This document shows, one piece after another, positions 11,117 through 22,976 of a stretch of DNA of 64,000 nucleotides. Where the stretch lies: assembly GCF_000005505.3 (NCBI RefSeq), contig NC_016131.3, positions 39,532,855-39,596,854 on the forward strand. Direction: 5' to 3'. The translations under genes were made by a program, and so were the position numbers. Position 1 is the first letter of the stretch. Every line of letters starts with the position of its first letter. This DNA comes from Brachypodium distachyon. Taxonomy: Eukaryota > Streptophyta > Magnoliopsida > Poales > Poaceae. The notes below the pieces were generated by a model that was not told the origin of the DNA, did no database searches, and saw only the letters and a program-made list of their open reading frames with translations.

Positions 11117-11904
11117 ACATCCGATGGTCCACACCATGGCCTGAGAAATGACACTGAGAACTAGGAAATCCGAAAAAATAATCAAATGTTCCCCCTAAAA
11201 AAATTGGCGGAAAATAAACTGTTCTCTCTCTTTTCTCCCCGGCCGGCAACCGCGTCCTCCCGGAGTTCCGGTTGCCATCCCAGTTATCACTCGAGTTGCC
11301 CGCGCCGACCCAGTTGCCCATCCGCACCTAGGCCCCAGCCCCTCTCCCAACCTAATCTTTTTTTTTCTCCCCGGTCTGTCTGACAGATTCCTCAAGGGCC
11401 TCGCTGTTCGTCCTCGCTGCTCGATCCCTTCCATTTCTTGTCTCTGAAGGTGAGGAAGAACCCTACTTCGTCGTTTAGAGATAGAGTTTGGTGCTCTTGT
11501 TCTTGAGCACTGCTCCTAAAAGAATACGTCCATCTGTACTGTATATATCCTCTTCATAGTGTGCTTATTGGTTTGTTTATTAGTTACTTGTCCTGCAGAT
11601 TGCTGCAAATCTATGCCTGTTATTTGTGGGTGATTTTTTGTACTTCGTGAATTATGATGATGGAGCTGGTCGGAAAATCTCTCCATAATACTGAACCTGT
11701 TAGTTCTAGTTGCTGCTAGCAGAATATTATCTATTCTTCCTTGCCAAAAAAAAAGCAATGTTATCCTCTTGGGGAGAATTAGTCTTATTTTTTTGTATCA
11801 TCCCTTAAGCATCCAATTGCAATCTATTTTGGGTGTTCATTTCTTTGGTGATTAAGTGCATCAAGTTCTTTATTACGACCTGTGCGGTAATACTGAGGCA
11901 GTCT

Positions 11905-12790
11905 AAACTTCTTGATACGGGACGGGGTGGCCCGATCTTTCGATGAGATTGATAACTCTCGATTTGGGTAGGAGGTGACGTTGACGATCCGACTACGGCC
12001 TAGGAGGCAGCGCCTTAGCAATCGATACACCAACTCCAGAGGGTTATTGATCACGCGGGGGCACGATCAACCTGACCACGAAGGTCTTTGTTCCTGCAAG
12101 CAATCGAAGAACAAGCAAGAACAAGATAAATAGCAGATGCAATTTAAAATTGCGAATATACTATATCAAACCAATGTCTCAACGAGACGATAAGTTGGAG
12201 TCTTGACGACGGTAAAACAGGTGGTCTAACCGACACACGCGGTTACACGAAAGTAGCAAAGATGGCTAAAGTTTATCTAATCAAAACCCAAGGCTCCTTA
12301 GGGGGGGCTCATGGGCTATATAAAGGAGGAGGGAGAGATATTTTCGTCCACCTTGAGTAAGGAGGCCGAAATCCAACTCTATCTCTAACTTTCCTAACAA
12401 ACTACAACTCTTTAGGAAACAGAAAAACAGATCCGTCAGCTTGTTTTGTCCTTCACGGTCAGCACGAGTCGAATCTCTTGATGGGGTCAGATCCGTTGGA
12501 AAGGTCTTGTAATTATCTTTCCAACAAGTACTTGTTTGCTTGATTTGGACTCCGGATGCGGCCTGGGTGATTAAAACAAATTCGGGTCTCCTGGCAGCTC
12601 GGACCCGAATCGGATTCAACTTTAATTCGTCGTATCTTTCTCTAGCAAGCTCAGAATCATGTGCCGTTTGATTTGTTGGAAAGTACACTTGAAATCCTTC
12701 CCTCTCAGCTGTATGAATGCTTCATTCTTGTTGGCCCTCCCGTTCGCCTCCATCGTATCTCATCTTGACCTTGGACATGAAAAACTCGAC
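11905..12790. repeat. Unclassified LTR-like non-coding repeat
   Basis: The sequence differs in texture from its surroundings. It has a TATA box (GCTATATAAAGG, about 12311-12322) followed by a purine-rich leader, as in solo LTRs of cereal retroelements. I could not find convincing TG...CA ends or a target duplication, so the boundaries are approximate. Confidence 0.3.
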
Positions 12791-13534
12791 AAGATGCCTA
12801 CGTAATAAAACGAGACAAGATAGTAGTAGCTCCGCCTGTTCATAAATATGACAATGAAAACAATTACGACTTGAATTCACCTGATTATAAATCTTGTCAA
12901 ATATTATAGAATTGAGGGTACCAAAGGTCGTATCCATGGTTGGCATGTCCATATCACTTCTAGTACTGCTGAACTACAATTGGAAGAAACATTAATTGTC
13001 CTGAGCTGTAGCAATTGTTCAGGCGAGGAAAATGTTTATAATTTATGCTCAGTTAGTTGATTTCTTCATTTCCTTTAGTTCTTTCTGGTGCAGAGAAGTG
13101 CGTGTGCTATAGAAACTGGAAACACACCTTCTCTGCCCATTAATTAATTTTGAACTCAAAGATGCCTTTGTAAGAATTATGTTGCTCATGTCATTTTGGG
13201 ACTTTAAAAATTGAGATAAATGCTTCATGCTAATTCTGATGTAGTTGTTGCCTGAAAAAAATGTATTCTGATGCAATTTGCAACTACTCATGAAATGTTG
13301 CAGGATAATGAAAATCTTTTTTCTTCCTTGGCATTTTAGTGTCGATGAAATTGTGACCTTCCCCTATGTTGAGCTCATAGGTTCCTATTCTGTTAGGAAA
13401 TTGTTCTCTTATGCTCGTCATTTTTAATATCATGATGTTTGAATCCATTATTTTTGCTGTAGCATTTTGGTTCTGCCCTTGGGTAATTCTTGACGAACTG
13501 TACTCTCTTAGTTGTAATGCTGTAAAAGGTGCTA

Positions 13535-13647
13535 CTTCCTCTGACCCATATTACTTGTCGAAATAGTACATGTATCTAGACGCTCTTTAAACATAGATAC
13601 ATTCATATTTGGGCAAATTTGAGACAAGTAATATGTGTCGGAGGGAG
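13535..13647. mobile_element. Stowaway MITE
   Basis: A 113-bp element with inverted ends (CTTCCTCTGACCCATATTAC and its complement ending CGGAGGGAG), flanked by TA. The internal TACATGTATCTAGACG and AGATACATTCATATTTG motifs recur in the copies at 15910, 22661, 26116 and 28669. Confidence 0.85.
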
Positions 13648-14657
13648 TATTCTTTTTGGGTAGAAACTGTACAATTATTTCACTATATTTCATGAAAAGA
13701 ACTATAACGACCATTAGATTATGTGGAGCTGCAAGTTGGGTGTGTAAGTTTTGCCTCTTATTTACTGGAATATAAGCTGAATTTTATCCAGACTGTTACT
13801 TGCAGGAATTAGGGACATTATGTATCTTTGAAGGGAGTCAAGGGTCTGGTGTTAAACTGCCAGGACTCCATGTCTAAGTGGGAATCAGTCACATTTCAGG
13901 AATCTCTTAGCTTTGTTAAGAAAGTTAAGGTGGGGAATTTTCTTGTTGGACCTTTCAACGATGCTTCCTCGTAAAATGATAATAGTAATAAGTAAAGTGC
14001 ATAAAGAAGCTAAACTTAAGGTTCTCTCTGGAAGCATGTTTTCCCTTAATTAAGTAGGCATTGTGTGGAGCTTCTTCGCCTATTTAGCGTCAAAATTACA
14101 GACTAGTTAATCAATAAATCAACTCTCACCTTCCTTAATTCCGCTCCGCCACTGAACCAGTATTTGCCTTGGATTATCTCAAGACAAACTATACCTATCA
14201 TTTCACGGGTGGCCACATTGGCTCCGTGGGAGTGTTTGAAGCAGGAGTGCTCTTGTGTCCTTGTCTAATGCCGCTGATCGGATAACATGGTCCTTGAATT
14301 GGAAAAGGTTCAACGTTAAATCACTTTTTAGGATGGACTGTGGACAGGGTTGAAATCATGTAGAAATTCTTTAAAATTCTTTCAAATCGAAGGAGTCCTG
14401 AAAGTGTTCTTACAGCTGGTCACCAAGGACATCTCTAAAGGCAATGGCTAAATGCTAACCATTGGTCTGTTTTTGTCCGCGGACGAGAAATAGTCACCTA
14501 ATGAGATTTGCTAGACGTCGGCCTCCATCCGTTTGTCTGCGGACAAGCCAAAGACCGGCCAAATTTCTTCAATATGGCAAGGCGTCGCTGACAACGCCAC
14601 ATCATCAATTTGAGAAAGAAAAAGGAAAGACAAACTGGGAGCAAAAGAGATAAATGC

Positions 14658-15130
14658 ACTCGCGGTCCTACCATTATTGAGTTGGTCTCACTTTAGTCCT
14701 AAAATTATGAAATTGCACACTTATATCCTAAATTTATTTTAAGTGGCTCACGCGAGGTCCTAAGCTGGTTCTAACAGGTTTGACTCGCCTACGTGGCTCT
14801 TTGACCAGGTACATGTCAGCAAATTAGAGGCCCACAGATAATCGACGGCAATCTAATTTAGCAGAAATCCCCTCGCGAAGAAAAATAAGGGGAGAAATTA
14901 AGAAAGATGGCCCTTCCGTGAGGGGCTTCTGCTAAATTACATTGTCGTTGGTTATGATTCGTGACCCCTTGCTGATATGTACCGGGTTAACAAGCCACGT
15001 AGGCGGGTGAAACGTACCAGAACAGCTTAGGATCTCGCGTGAACCATTTAAAATAAAATTAGGACCTTGCAATTTTATTTTTTAGGATTACAATGACACC
15101 AGCTCGCTCAATAATAATAGTACGACCGAG
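14658..15130. mobile_element. Foldback element with ~200-bp imperfect arms
   Basis: The left half and the reverse complement of the right half share ATTATTGAG, CCTAA, ATTTTATTTTAA, TGGCTCACGCGAGGTCCTAAGC and CGCCTACGTGGC in the same order, with only a short unpaired centre. The long terminal inverted repeats with no coding capacity suggest a Mutator-like or other foldback MITE. The exact ends are uncertain by about 5-10 bp. Confidence 0.7.
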
Positions 15131-15640
15131 GTTGCGTTTACCTTTCTCACTTTCTGGTCATTTTCTCCCTCGCGCGCCCCCGCCCTTCCCAATTCTCGCG
15201 CGCGCCCAACTTCCTCTCTCTACCCCGCGCGCGTCGCTGCCCCGCCGTCGCACCGCCATGAAGGATTCCGTCCCTGCGCCGAGATCCCGGTCGCTGCTGA
15301 CCGCGGCGAGCCGGTAGCGGGCGCAAGGGCGGCGCGCCGCTGCCGCACGCGCGGCGAATCAGGCCGCCTCTATCCGAGCTGCACCGCCCCCTCCACCTCC
15401 TTCTGCTGCCCCAGTTCTGGCCCCGTCTCCGGCCATGGAAGAAGGCTCGCCTCCGGCCATGGCGGGCGGCTGCGATGCCTACGTGGATGTGGAGACGATG
15501 TACGCTGGCGTGGCACTCACCGGCGTTGCGCCGGCAGCCTTGCTTCACCCAGAACGGCACAGGCATGGGCACCCGCAACCTGTTCGATGATATGCCCGAA
15601 CAGACACAGGTTTGCTTTTGCCTCTGCTGGACCATACATT

Positions 15641-15870
15641 GCTGTGTATTGCTGTGCAGATTTCGAACTGAGGCTGCATGTTGATACTTGAGGTTAGGAT
15701 AATACTCCCTCCGTTCCAGAATTCTTTTCATGATTTTAGTTCAACGACAAGAATTATGGAACGGAGGGAGTAGCTGTGTATTGCTGTGGATACTTGCTGT
15801 GTATTGCTGTGTATATGCCCGAACTGAGGCTGCATGTTATAAGCTTTACTGTATGTTGATACTTGAGGTT
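15641..15870. repeat. Local imperfect duplication around a small MITE
   Basis: GAACTGAGGCTGCATGTT occurs at 15665 and 15821, each followed by TTGATACTTGAGGTTA. GTATTGCTGTG units also recur between them. A ~70-bp Stowaway sits between the copies. Confidence 0.6.
15705..15770. mobile_element. Very short Stowaway MITE
   Basis: A 66-bp element: CTCCCTCCGTTCCAGAATTC and its complement at the other end, flanked by TA on both sides. It is almost only termini. Confidence 0.85.
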
Positions 15871-15909
15871 AAATTGGTGGTGGTCTGAACTGGAAGAAAT
15901 ATTTAGCTA

Positions 15910-16022
15910 CTCCCTCCGATCCATATTAATTGTCTCAAATTTGTCCAAATATGGATGTATCTATGCCTAAAAAGCGTCTAGATACATGTAATATTTCGAC
16001 AATTAATATGGATTGGAGGGAG
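15910..16022. mobile_element. Stowaway MITE
   Basis: A 113-bp element with inverted ends CTCCCTCCGATCCATATTAA and TTAATATGGATTGGAGGGAG, TA duplications, and internal motifs shared with the other Thalos-like copies in the window. Confidence 0.9.
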
Positions 16023-16633
16023 TACTATTTACAGGATAACAGCTTTACTGGATACTTGCTGTGTATCTAGGAGTATCAAGAAGAGTGTATGATGGATTTG
16101 ATCAATGGAGCACCAGCTAGAACCAATAGCTGCATCTTCACGCGGCAGTCGAGCAGCCCATAGATAAGCTTCTGATTTGCAAGCGGCAAGGGACCTGCGC
16201 TAGATCTATAAAGCTCTTAATATCACACGGAGGCTAGGTGTGTGCTTGGTACAATTAAACTGCCGTGCATTTTGTGTTGAATTTTGGTAAGCTTAATGCT
16301 TTGCGTACATTTTTTCTTATCCCATAACCTGTTTTGGTACCTAGAAATTTTAGTGAATATAATTCCCACAAAAATACTGTTAAATTTCCATGTCTGATGA
16401 TCCGTAGGAGGCTAGAGATGGGTAAGCTTCCGGCGATGAAGGAGAGCAAAACATGGACGTGGGGACTGAGCAGGGATGAGGTTCAGAGATTGTGAATGGA
16501 ACCGCGGTAAGCCGGCAATAGATTTGTTTCATTGATAAATCAGAATAGAAATTATGTTTCAAGCTTCATATTTGAAAGTTCTTTCAGACTATATTAGTCT
16601 TATATATAGTTATAAATGATGTATTACTTGAAC

Positions 16634-16765
16634 TTATCAGCCCGGCTTATCAGCCCGGCTTATCAGCCCGGCTTATCAGCCATGGTACAGTGTTTTTCTC
16701 TCACAACAAAACAGCATCAGCGCGGCTTATCAGCCAAAAAAACCATCAGCCGAACAACCTAGGGA
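16634..16765. repeat. GGCTTATCAGCCC minisatellite within a MITE-like repeat
   Basis: Three to four head-to-tail copies of a 13-bp unit (GGCTTATCAGCCC) are followed by single GGCTTATCAGCC and CATCAGCC units and a CACAACAAAACAG spacer. This layout is familiar from a grass MITE family beginning GTTCGGCTGATG when read on the other strand. Confidence 0.55.
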
Positions 16766-16908
16766 AACATTGATTAAAAAAAAGTTTTGAACACCATGTG
16801 GAACACATGCATGCCTTGTATTTTGGGACGGCAAGAGTACACCTTTGAGTCTTTACATCAACCGTATATGGATACAGAGGCATTACACTCACAAATATCT
16901 ACTAAATA

Positions 16909-17145
16909 CTCCCTCATTTTCACAAAGAATTGCGCCCACGCTTTTCGATGTCGAACTTTGAACAACAATTAGACAAATTGTATGTAGATTATATGTTCCA
17001 AATTTTATATCATTGGAAACATTTTTGAAATACGAATCCAATGATATAATTTTTGTAGCATATAACCCTTAAATCATTAGTCTAAATGTCGGTCAAAGTA
17101 AAGTCTTGAAATGTGTGCGTGCCATTCTTTGTGAAAAGGAGGGAG
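16909..17145 (+). mobile_element. Stowaway-type MITE, complete copy
   Basis: A 237-bp element with inverted ends CTCCCTCATTTTCACAAAG and CTTTGTGAAAAGGAGGGAG, flanked by TA. It is the full-length relative of 9233-9446. Confidence 0.88.
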
Positions 17146-17206
17146 TATATAAGTAGACAAATAAATGATGCATTACGCGCATGCATTTGAAAAGGGCCGG
17201 TGATTC

Positions 17207-19328
17207 TCATGGCAGTGGTGGTAGCATCGGAAGGCTCTGCACGCTGACATATTCCACTAGAAGGGTAGCGATAGTGATGAGCTCACCGCCGCTGCCAAGC
17301 TGATTGGCATGAGAAGACGTGCTGCACCGGTGGCCTGCGTAACATAGTATCTCAATCCACACCTGGGCGATGAGCTCCGGCATTATTGCAGCAGAAGGCA
17401 TGTCTGGCATCCCGTTGTGGATCAGCTCTGTGGCAAGCCTACATCCACGGTGCAATGTAAGGTCCATCCGATAGGCCTTTTGTCTGTCTTCTGCATTACC
17501 CAGAGTAGTGTCAAATGGGATATCAGACAGGGTCGGCTTATTCTCCAGGATAGTGTCAAACGGCATATCAGACAGGGTCCCCGTATCCTCCTCCTCCCTG
17601 TAGTGCCGCAACAGCAAGTTGGCCAGATCCTCAGCTGAGCTGCACATTATACCAATCAACTCATAGCAGGAATTAGCATACATCGCACGGTCAACAGGGG
17701 CAGGCAGCATGTAGGGACGTGAGGCAAGGAGGAAGAGCATGTAATTGGAGAGCGCCTCCACCGCCTCGATGAGATCAGACTGCTGCCTCCGTGTGTCGTC
17801 GCCTTGACCGCCGGCATTTGCTTGCTCCAGCTTCTGATGCTTGTACCAAAAGAGATAGATGTTAGTGCCGATGTGCCACGTAAGGATGGTCTGCTCCAAG
17901 GACCTTTTGGGGTCCAAGCTCCATTCCAGTTCCTCATACAGTCCCTTGCTCTTCAGAGCCGCCAGACCCCTTGAGTTAGCGATGTGATCTTCATTTGTTG
18001 GAAGGACAATGCAACTCAACACCTGGTTGACCAGCAGATGCTTGATGAATTCCGAGACAGGGACGGAGGAGCAGTAAGCCAGCGTATTCCACAGGTCCTC
18101 AAATCCTATACATGTCACAATTTTGCTGATTCGGCTGACCCTACTACCAACACACAACTGAAGTAAGTTGTGCTGCCCCATGGAGCCGGACCTGTACCTT
18201 CCTCTCCATTCTGCTGCATGCACAAACCGACGGACAGATGTAATCCCACGACCAAGCAAGATCCTGATATTTCTTTCTTCCTCTCCTGGCCTAGTGAAAT
18301 CCCTCCTCGGTTTTAGCAGGAGCGAACTTGTCCAGCTCGAGAACATTGCCTTAATAGTTGACATGACCTCCAAAACAAGAGCCCCAATAAGGAGCACATA
18401 ACTGATAGCAATGTCTAGTTTACTGTAACTCCCGACCATATGATGATGATGATCACCCAAAAGATAAAACAACAAGATGATCACCCAAAAGATAAAACAA
18501 CAACAATGCCACGGCTGTGCCCGGTAGCGAAATGACATGGATGCAAAGGCCACACCAACTGTGCACCACCTCAGTCTTTGTAAAGAAGACATCGTGCATC
18601 AAGGAGAGTTGCATCTCAACCACCTCCTCCAAAGCATGCTCATCTACAGCATGAAACCGCAACTCTTCATCCTGCAACATACTCATAATGAATTTCTTAG
18701 GAACAGCCAGGAAGAGGTGAGCATCCAATAGGTAATCTTCCTTATCCGGGTAACTTTTGGACGGTATGGTCCGGTAATGGGATCCCGAGGCATAAAATAG
18801 AGGTTGATAGTTGCCTCCCTGCTCTGAGGTACTACCAGTGCACTTGAGTGCCCACACTCTCTCTCCATACTTCGCAACACCAACCACAAACATCAGGATG
18901 GTGGCTGTCCGGAGGAGCAGTGACGACCCGCTGGCAAGGATGGAAGACGCATAGACGACATAAGTAGCTGCAGCCACCTGCACGGCAAGAGTCTGCAGGT
19001 GCCGCAGCCACAGCTTGTTGTCTTCGATGCTGTAGGCGGTGATGTTGTCTTGCCCACCGAGGTGCAGAAGAAGGAACGGCGCCCAAAACGCCACCAGCTC
19101 ATGCTCAGGCGATCTGCTCATCACAGACATGTGTCCCAGCACGTAGATTGCCGTAGCATCGGCCAGCATGTACGCTGACCATACAAAGGCCCTTAGCACG
19201 CCGGAGTCGATGCGCCGGCGGAGCTCCGCCATGATGAGGAGCATGATCTGGAGGGAGAAGCTGAGCAGCACCAGCACCTGGATGCCCCATTCTTTCCATA
19301 GATGCAGTACTTGCCCTGCCCCTGGCAT
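17207..19328 (-). pseudogene. DUF4220-DUF594 membrane protein gene broken by 28-bp duplication
   Basis: Grass-expanded family of unknown function with an N-terminal multi-helix DUF4220 region and a C-terminal DUF594 motif. The first frame (19328-18453) starts MPGAGQVLHLWKEWGIQVLV and has several hydrophobic segments. The second frame (to 17207) carries the rest, ending with DUF594 features (TLHRGCRLATELIHN, then WIEILCYAGHRC and GGELITIATLLVEY). The frames overlap at a 28-bp direct duplication (18448-18475 and 18476-18503). In frame one the duplication leads to a stop soon after YLLGDH; the second frame picks up from a repeated YLLGDH. Removing one unit restores a single frame of about 670 codons with no other stop, so this is one intronless gene disabled by one event. 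A 15-residue internal repeat (TLSDMPFDTILEN / TLSDIPFDTTLGN) lies near the C-terminus. Neighbours give no functional clue. A translated truncated N-terminal protein is possible. Confidence 0.9.
18448..18503. repeat. 28-bp perfect tandem duplication causing frameshift
   Basis: Two identical adjacent 28-bp units, each starting GATGATCACCCAAAAG. Since 28 is not a multiple of three, the second unit shifts the DUF4220 reading frame. Confidence 0.95.
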
Positions 19329-20972
19329 CTATGTCCCATCTGAAATGGATGGATTCATCGAGTAAGAGTTACGGGCAAAGCCAGAGAGAGAACTACAACT
19401 ATGGTCTGGGTTCTTCCTCGATTTTACTACTTCAAATCACAACCCTATGTGCTATACAGGCCTGCTATCTAACCATGTTTCCCTTCGATTGCTCCCTCTC
19501 ACATGTGTACAAGTTGGGGGCGGCAGCAGTGGCCAGCTCCACCGGGGTGCCGTGCTCTTCGACCTGCTGTGCCCGGCGGCCATGGCGCCAAGAATGGCTA
19601 CCAGGACCATCGCAATCCCTTTGTGGCTCCACGCGAGAGGTTGAAGATTATAAAACCCAGCAGCGAGCTCACCTGGCTGCGCTAGCCACCCGAGTCTAGC
19701 TCGGTTCTCACAGCTACATTGCTAGAGTTGCTAGATGTGAAAGTTTCTTGTGTCACTGTTTTAACCCAGATCCAAGTATATTTTGCTAGTAATAAAAGAA
19801 TACTAGTTCTTGTTCTTGAAATTGCCTAGCACATTTTTCCTCAGCTAAGACATACTAATACTAGTATCTGTTTATTGTGCTGAGCTAGTACAATCAAGAG
19901 ATTTGCCCCCATTGTAGGTGTTTTGTGCTCTGGTTAAATGAAGATAATTTTTTTTTCTAGGCTGTGTCTGTGAAACAACTCACCTTAATCCCGATGAAGT
20001 TTAGCTCTAGACATGTGTTCCCTCAAGTTCTTCTCGATCCAATTGATCCATTTTTTTTTGGGGGATGATTCAATTGATCCTAATCTTGCGTTTTCTCTTG
20101 ACTTCCACCCCTAGTCAGCTCTCTTTTCTGTCACCTAGTGTCAACCTGTATGGCTGGTCAGTTAACCATTTTGCTTGGAGGCCAGGATTTTGAAGCATGT
20201 AAGGTGGGTCTTCGTGTGCCTCTACTCTTGGGGAGAGAGTCACTTCAACTTTTACTGGGTTCTTACACATATATTGACTTCCTTTGACTCCGTCTGTTTG
20301 CTGCCCATACACTGGACAGTTGAGCTGCTCGTTCTAGAAACTTTTTATATAATTCGTGGTCAGGTGCATGAATAGTACAATACATAGTATATATTTGGTG
20401 GGAAAGAAGTGGAATGCTCTGTGTAACTGGTTGTGAGAGAGAATGTTGGTGTGTATGTTATTTGGTGAAGCTACATTGATTTGCATTTGTACATAATTAG
20501 CTCCAAGAATTAACATAGATTTATGTATGTTCATGTCAAGGTATATCAAATTACCAGCTTGATGTAATTAAGAGGAACTTATTGTTTATTTAACTATGGT
20601 TAGTTATTTGTTAAAAAGGCGAGTCCTTACGCTATCCAACGGTAATCTTGGCATGGAAAAATCAAGTGACACCAGCCCAAAAAACAGTTAGGCAAGGGAT
20701 GCCAAATTCCATTATAGAAAGTCCACAGAAAATCAGACAAGAATGTGGTCAAATTTTTTCTGGTTATTTATTTTTGTATGGTTGTATGATTTTGTTTGTC
20801 GCGAGGGTCCACTTCACATATGATTGTGTATGTGAAGTGATTAATCTAGTTGAATTAGCAACATATCTCAGTGACATATATATAAGCATGACAAGATTAC
20901 ATTTACAAAATTAAATCATGCATGCGTTGCTCCATTCGAAGCAAGACAAAGTTACATTGACAACATTAATTA
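19329..20972. other. Intergenic, nothing firm
   Basis: Presumed 5' flank of the DUF4220 gene followed by AT-rich DNA. The short plus-strand open frames at 19331-19699 overlap each other in three frames and show no domain. Confidence 0.4.
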
Positions 20973-21245
20973 GGGTACTCCCAATGCATTGTATCTTATA
21001 TTGTATCTTATGTATTAAATACACATTTAGATACAATTACTCCAATTTTTTGTATCCTAGTGTTGTATCTACATCCTTTTATTTATTATGTTCTGTGAGA
21101 GAGCAATTATGATTTTTCTTAGGTTCAACGCTAAGAGTTGTATCTATATTAAGATACCATGCTTTTCTCTTTCTTCATTAAATAGGGTGCCACATCAGAT
21201 TTTTGCTTAGATGACATGTTAAGATACGGTGCATTGGGAGTGTCC
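20973..21245. mobile_element. Tourist-like (PIF/Harbinger) MITE
   Basis: A 273-bp element with termini GGGTACTCCCAATGCATTG and (complement of the right end) GGACACTCCCAATGCACCG, flanked by TTA on both sides (20970-20972 and 21246-21248). The 3-bp TTA duplication is diagnostic for PIF/Harbinger-type elements. Confidence 0.85.
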
Positions 21246-21632
21246 TTAAACAACACATGCTTTGCATTAATGGCTTTCATATTTTAATGAGTAATATTCT
21301 CTAAATCACCTACTCAGTATTAAACTGTGAAGAGATTTGTTATTATAGAGACCGACAGGTACCAATACATTATTAGCTAGTATATCAATGTTGGTGAGTC
21401 TTTTACGGTGTCACGATAAACCCATCATTTTTGTATATCCTAAGACAAGGTAAAGAAAAACAAACTGACGCACCCACCATTATTTCTTTCTTTTCTGTTG
21501 GTACCGAAATTAATTACATTAGCTAGTGATGTAATAACCAGAACAATGCAACTTACATGGGATAAGTGGAGAACCACCGTACCGGAATACAGATGATGGA
21601 TGACCCACGGCCGGCCGACTGCAGCAACGGCT

Positions 21633-21964
21633 TTGATATACTGGACTATGAATGCTTGCAATGTAAGTATATATGCAACTGTATTCACGATGAAATGAAA
21701 CATCCATTTATAGCACAGCACATGAAGCTAGGGCAGGATCTGGTTGAGGCCACCAGCACATCCGTCTTTAATTTGGCTAACCATCCTGATTTGTTTTACA
21801 TTTTTCTTGCCCTTTCCTTTTCCTTTATCTTTATCTTTTATTTAGAATCTCGTGTCCTTCTCTCTACGTCATGTATCTTTGATTTCACCTTATCTGGGTC
21901 TAAAACATGAACTGACACCAGGCTTTTTCGTTAAAAAGAAACATGGACATGAACAGTGATTTGT
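21633..21964. repeat. Dispersed duplication, copy 1
   Basis: About 330 bp closely matching 24375-24704 in the same orientation (shared TATACTGGACTATGAAT, GCTAGGGCAGGATCTG, TTTTTCGTTAAAAAGAAAC). Its 3' half is repeated again immediately downstream. Confidence 0.85.
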
Positions 21965-22116
21965 TTTCGCATTTTTCTTTACCATTTCCTTTTCCTTTAT
22001 CCTTTTCTTTTATGGACAGAATCTCGTTTCCTTCACACTGGATCATGCATGTACCTTTGCTTTCACATCATCTGGGTCTACAACATGAACCAACACTCCG
22101 CACCTTTTTGTTAAAA
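21955..22116. repeat. Partial tandem copy of the same segment
   Basis: Begins GAACAGTGATTTGTTTTCGC and repeats the CCTTTTCCTTTATC, CAGAATCTCGTTTCCTTC, ATCTGGGTCTA and TTTTTGTTAAAA blocks of copy 1, more diverged. Confidence 0.7.
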
Positions 22117-22121
22117 TCAAA

Positions 22122-22230
22122 TACACCCTCTGTTTTTTTAATATATGACGTTTAGGAAAAAAAATTAGTAGTTCATTTTGAACTAAAATTGTTGTTGTCC
22201 TAAACGTCATATATTTAAAAACGGAGGTAC
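22122..22230. mobile_element. Stowaway-like MITE with long palindromic arms
   Basis: Starts CACCCTCTGTTTTT and ends AAAACGGAGGTAC. Internal arms ATATATGACGTTTAGGA and TCCTAAACGTCATATAT are exact complements. Confidence 0.75.
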
Positions 22231-22660
22231 TAGTAAATATAAGCAGATCTTACATATCCTCAAAGCTCAATAAATATCCCAATAAATTCGTTGTCAAAGA
22301 AGGCCTTAATCCTTGTTAACGCCTAGTAGAACTGTAAATCTGTTAATATAATACAAGACCAGCATTTTTGGTAGGAAAAAAAGTCTATTTACTATTTTAG
22401 GTTGTTCACTTAATCCTCTAAACTAAGTTTTAGTATGATTTACTACCCTGAACTATTTAGATTGGTTCATTTCACCCCCTGTTGGAGCAGCTTGTTTTGT
22501 TTCGCTTCATGTATGTTACGTTTGAAGTTCAACTTTTGTGGAGCCATAGATGGCAACACAATATATTTAAAAAAATATATTTTGAGAACTTTTTATGATT
22601 ATTTTTAATGGGTATAGCATTATAACGTAAATGATCTTCTACGTAGGTTATGATATCATC

Positions 22661-22773
22661 TAAAATATATCCATATTAAGTGACTCAAATTTGCTCAAAT
22701 ATGAATGTATCTATGTTTTAAAAACGTCTATATACATGTAATATTTCGTCATTTAATATGTGACGGAAGGAGT
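22661..22773. mobile_element. Stowaway MITE, degraded left end
   Basis: Ends TATGTGACGGAAGGAG and contains the family motifs GACTCAAATTTGCTCAAATA and ATACATGTAATATTTCGTC. The left CTCCCTCCGT part is largely lost. Confidence 0.7.
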
Positions 22774-22976
22774 ATAAAATTTGAGGAGCGGGAAGGGGTA
22801 CGCGAGGAGGAAAGCTAAATGTCAGATTTTGATATGAGGTTATGTGGGATAAAAGTTAAAGTTAGATATTTTGTTTTTTTAGAATTTCTATTTGATTTCT
22901 CTAATTTTCTAACCCGCCATGGTTGGAGGATCATCTTTTTTATTAGTAAATAGATAGAGAGAAAAAAACAAATTCA

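Larger units (their letters stand above)
11200..13929 (+). pseudogene. Possible first exons of a truncated gene
   Basis: A CT-rich segment (about 11220-11450) ends in a good donor (CTGAAG/GTGAGG), like a cereal 5'UTR exon. Far downstream a TTGCAG acceptor at about 13805 precedes an ATG-initiated 20-codon stretch at 13870-13929 (MSKWESVTFQES... ending ...KKVK) followed by a GT. The peptide recalls the start of a PAH domain in SIN3-like proteins, but it is too short to be sure. I found no continuing exons, so this may be a fragment. The intervening DNA contains a Stowaway and an LTR-like repeat. Confidence 0.22.

Noticed and set aside
15147..15731. 194-aa minus-strand ORF
   Set aside because: It spans a GC-rich patch and runs into a Stowaway MITE end; basic, low-complexity composition, no domain.
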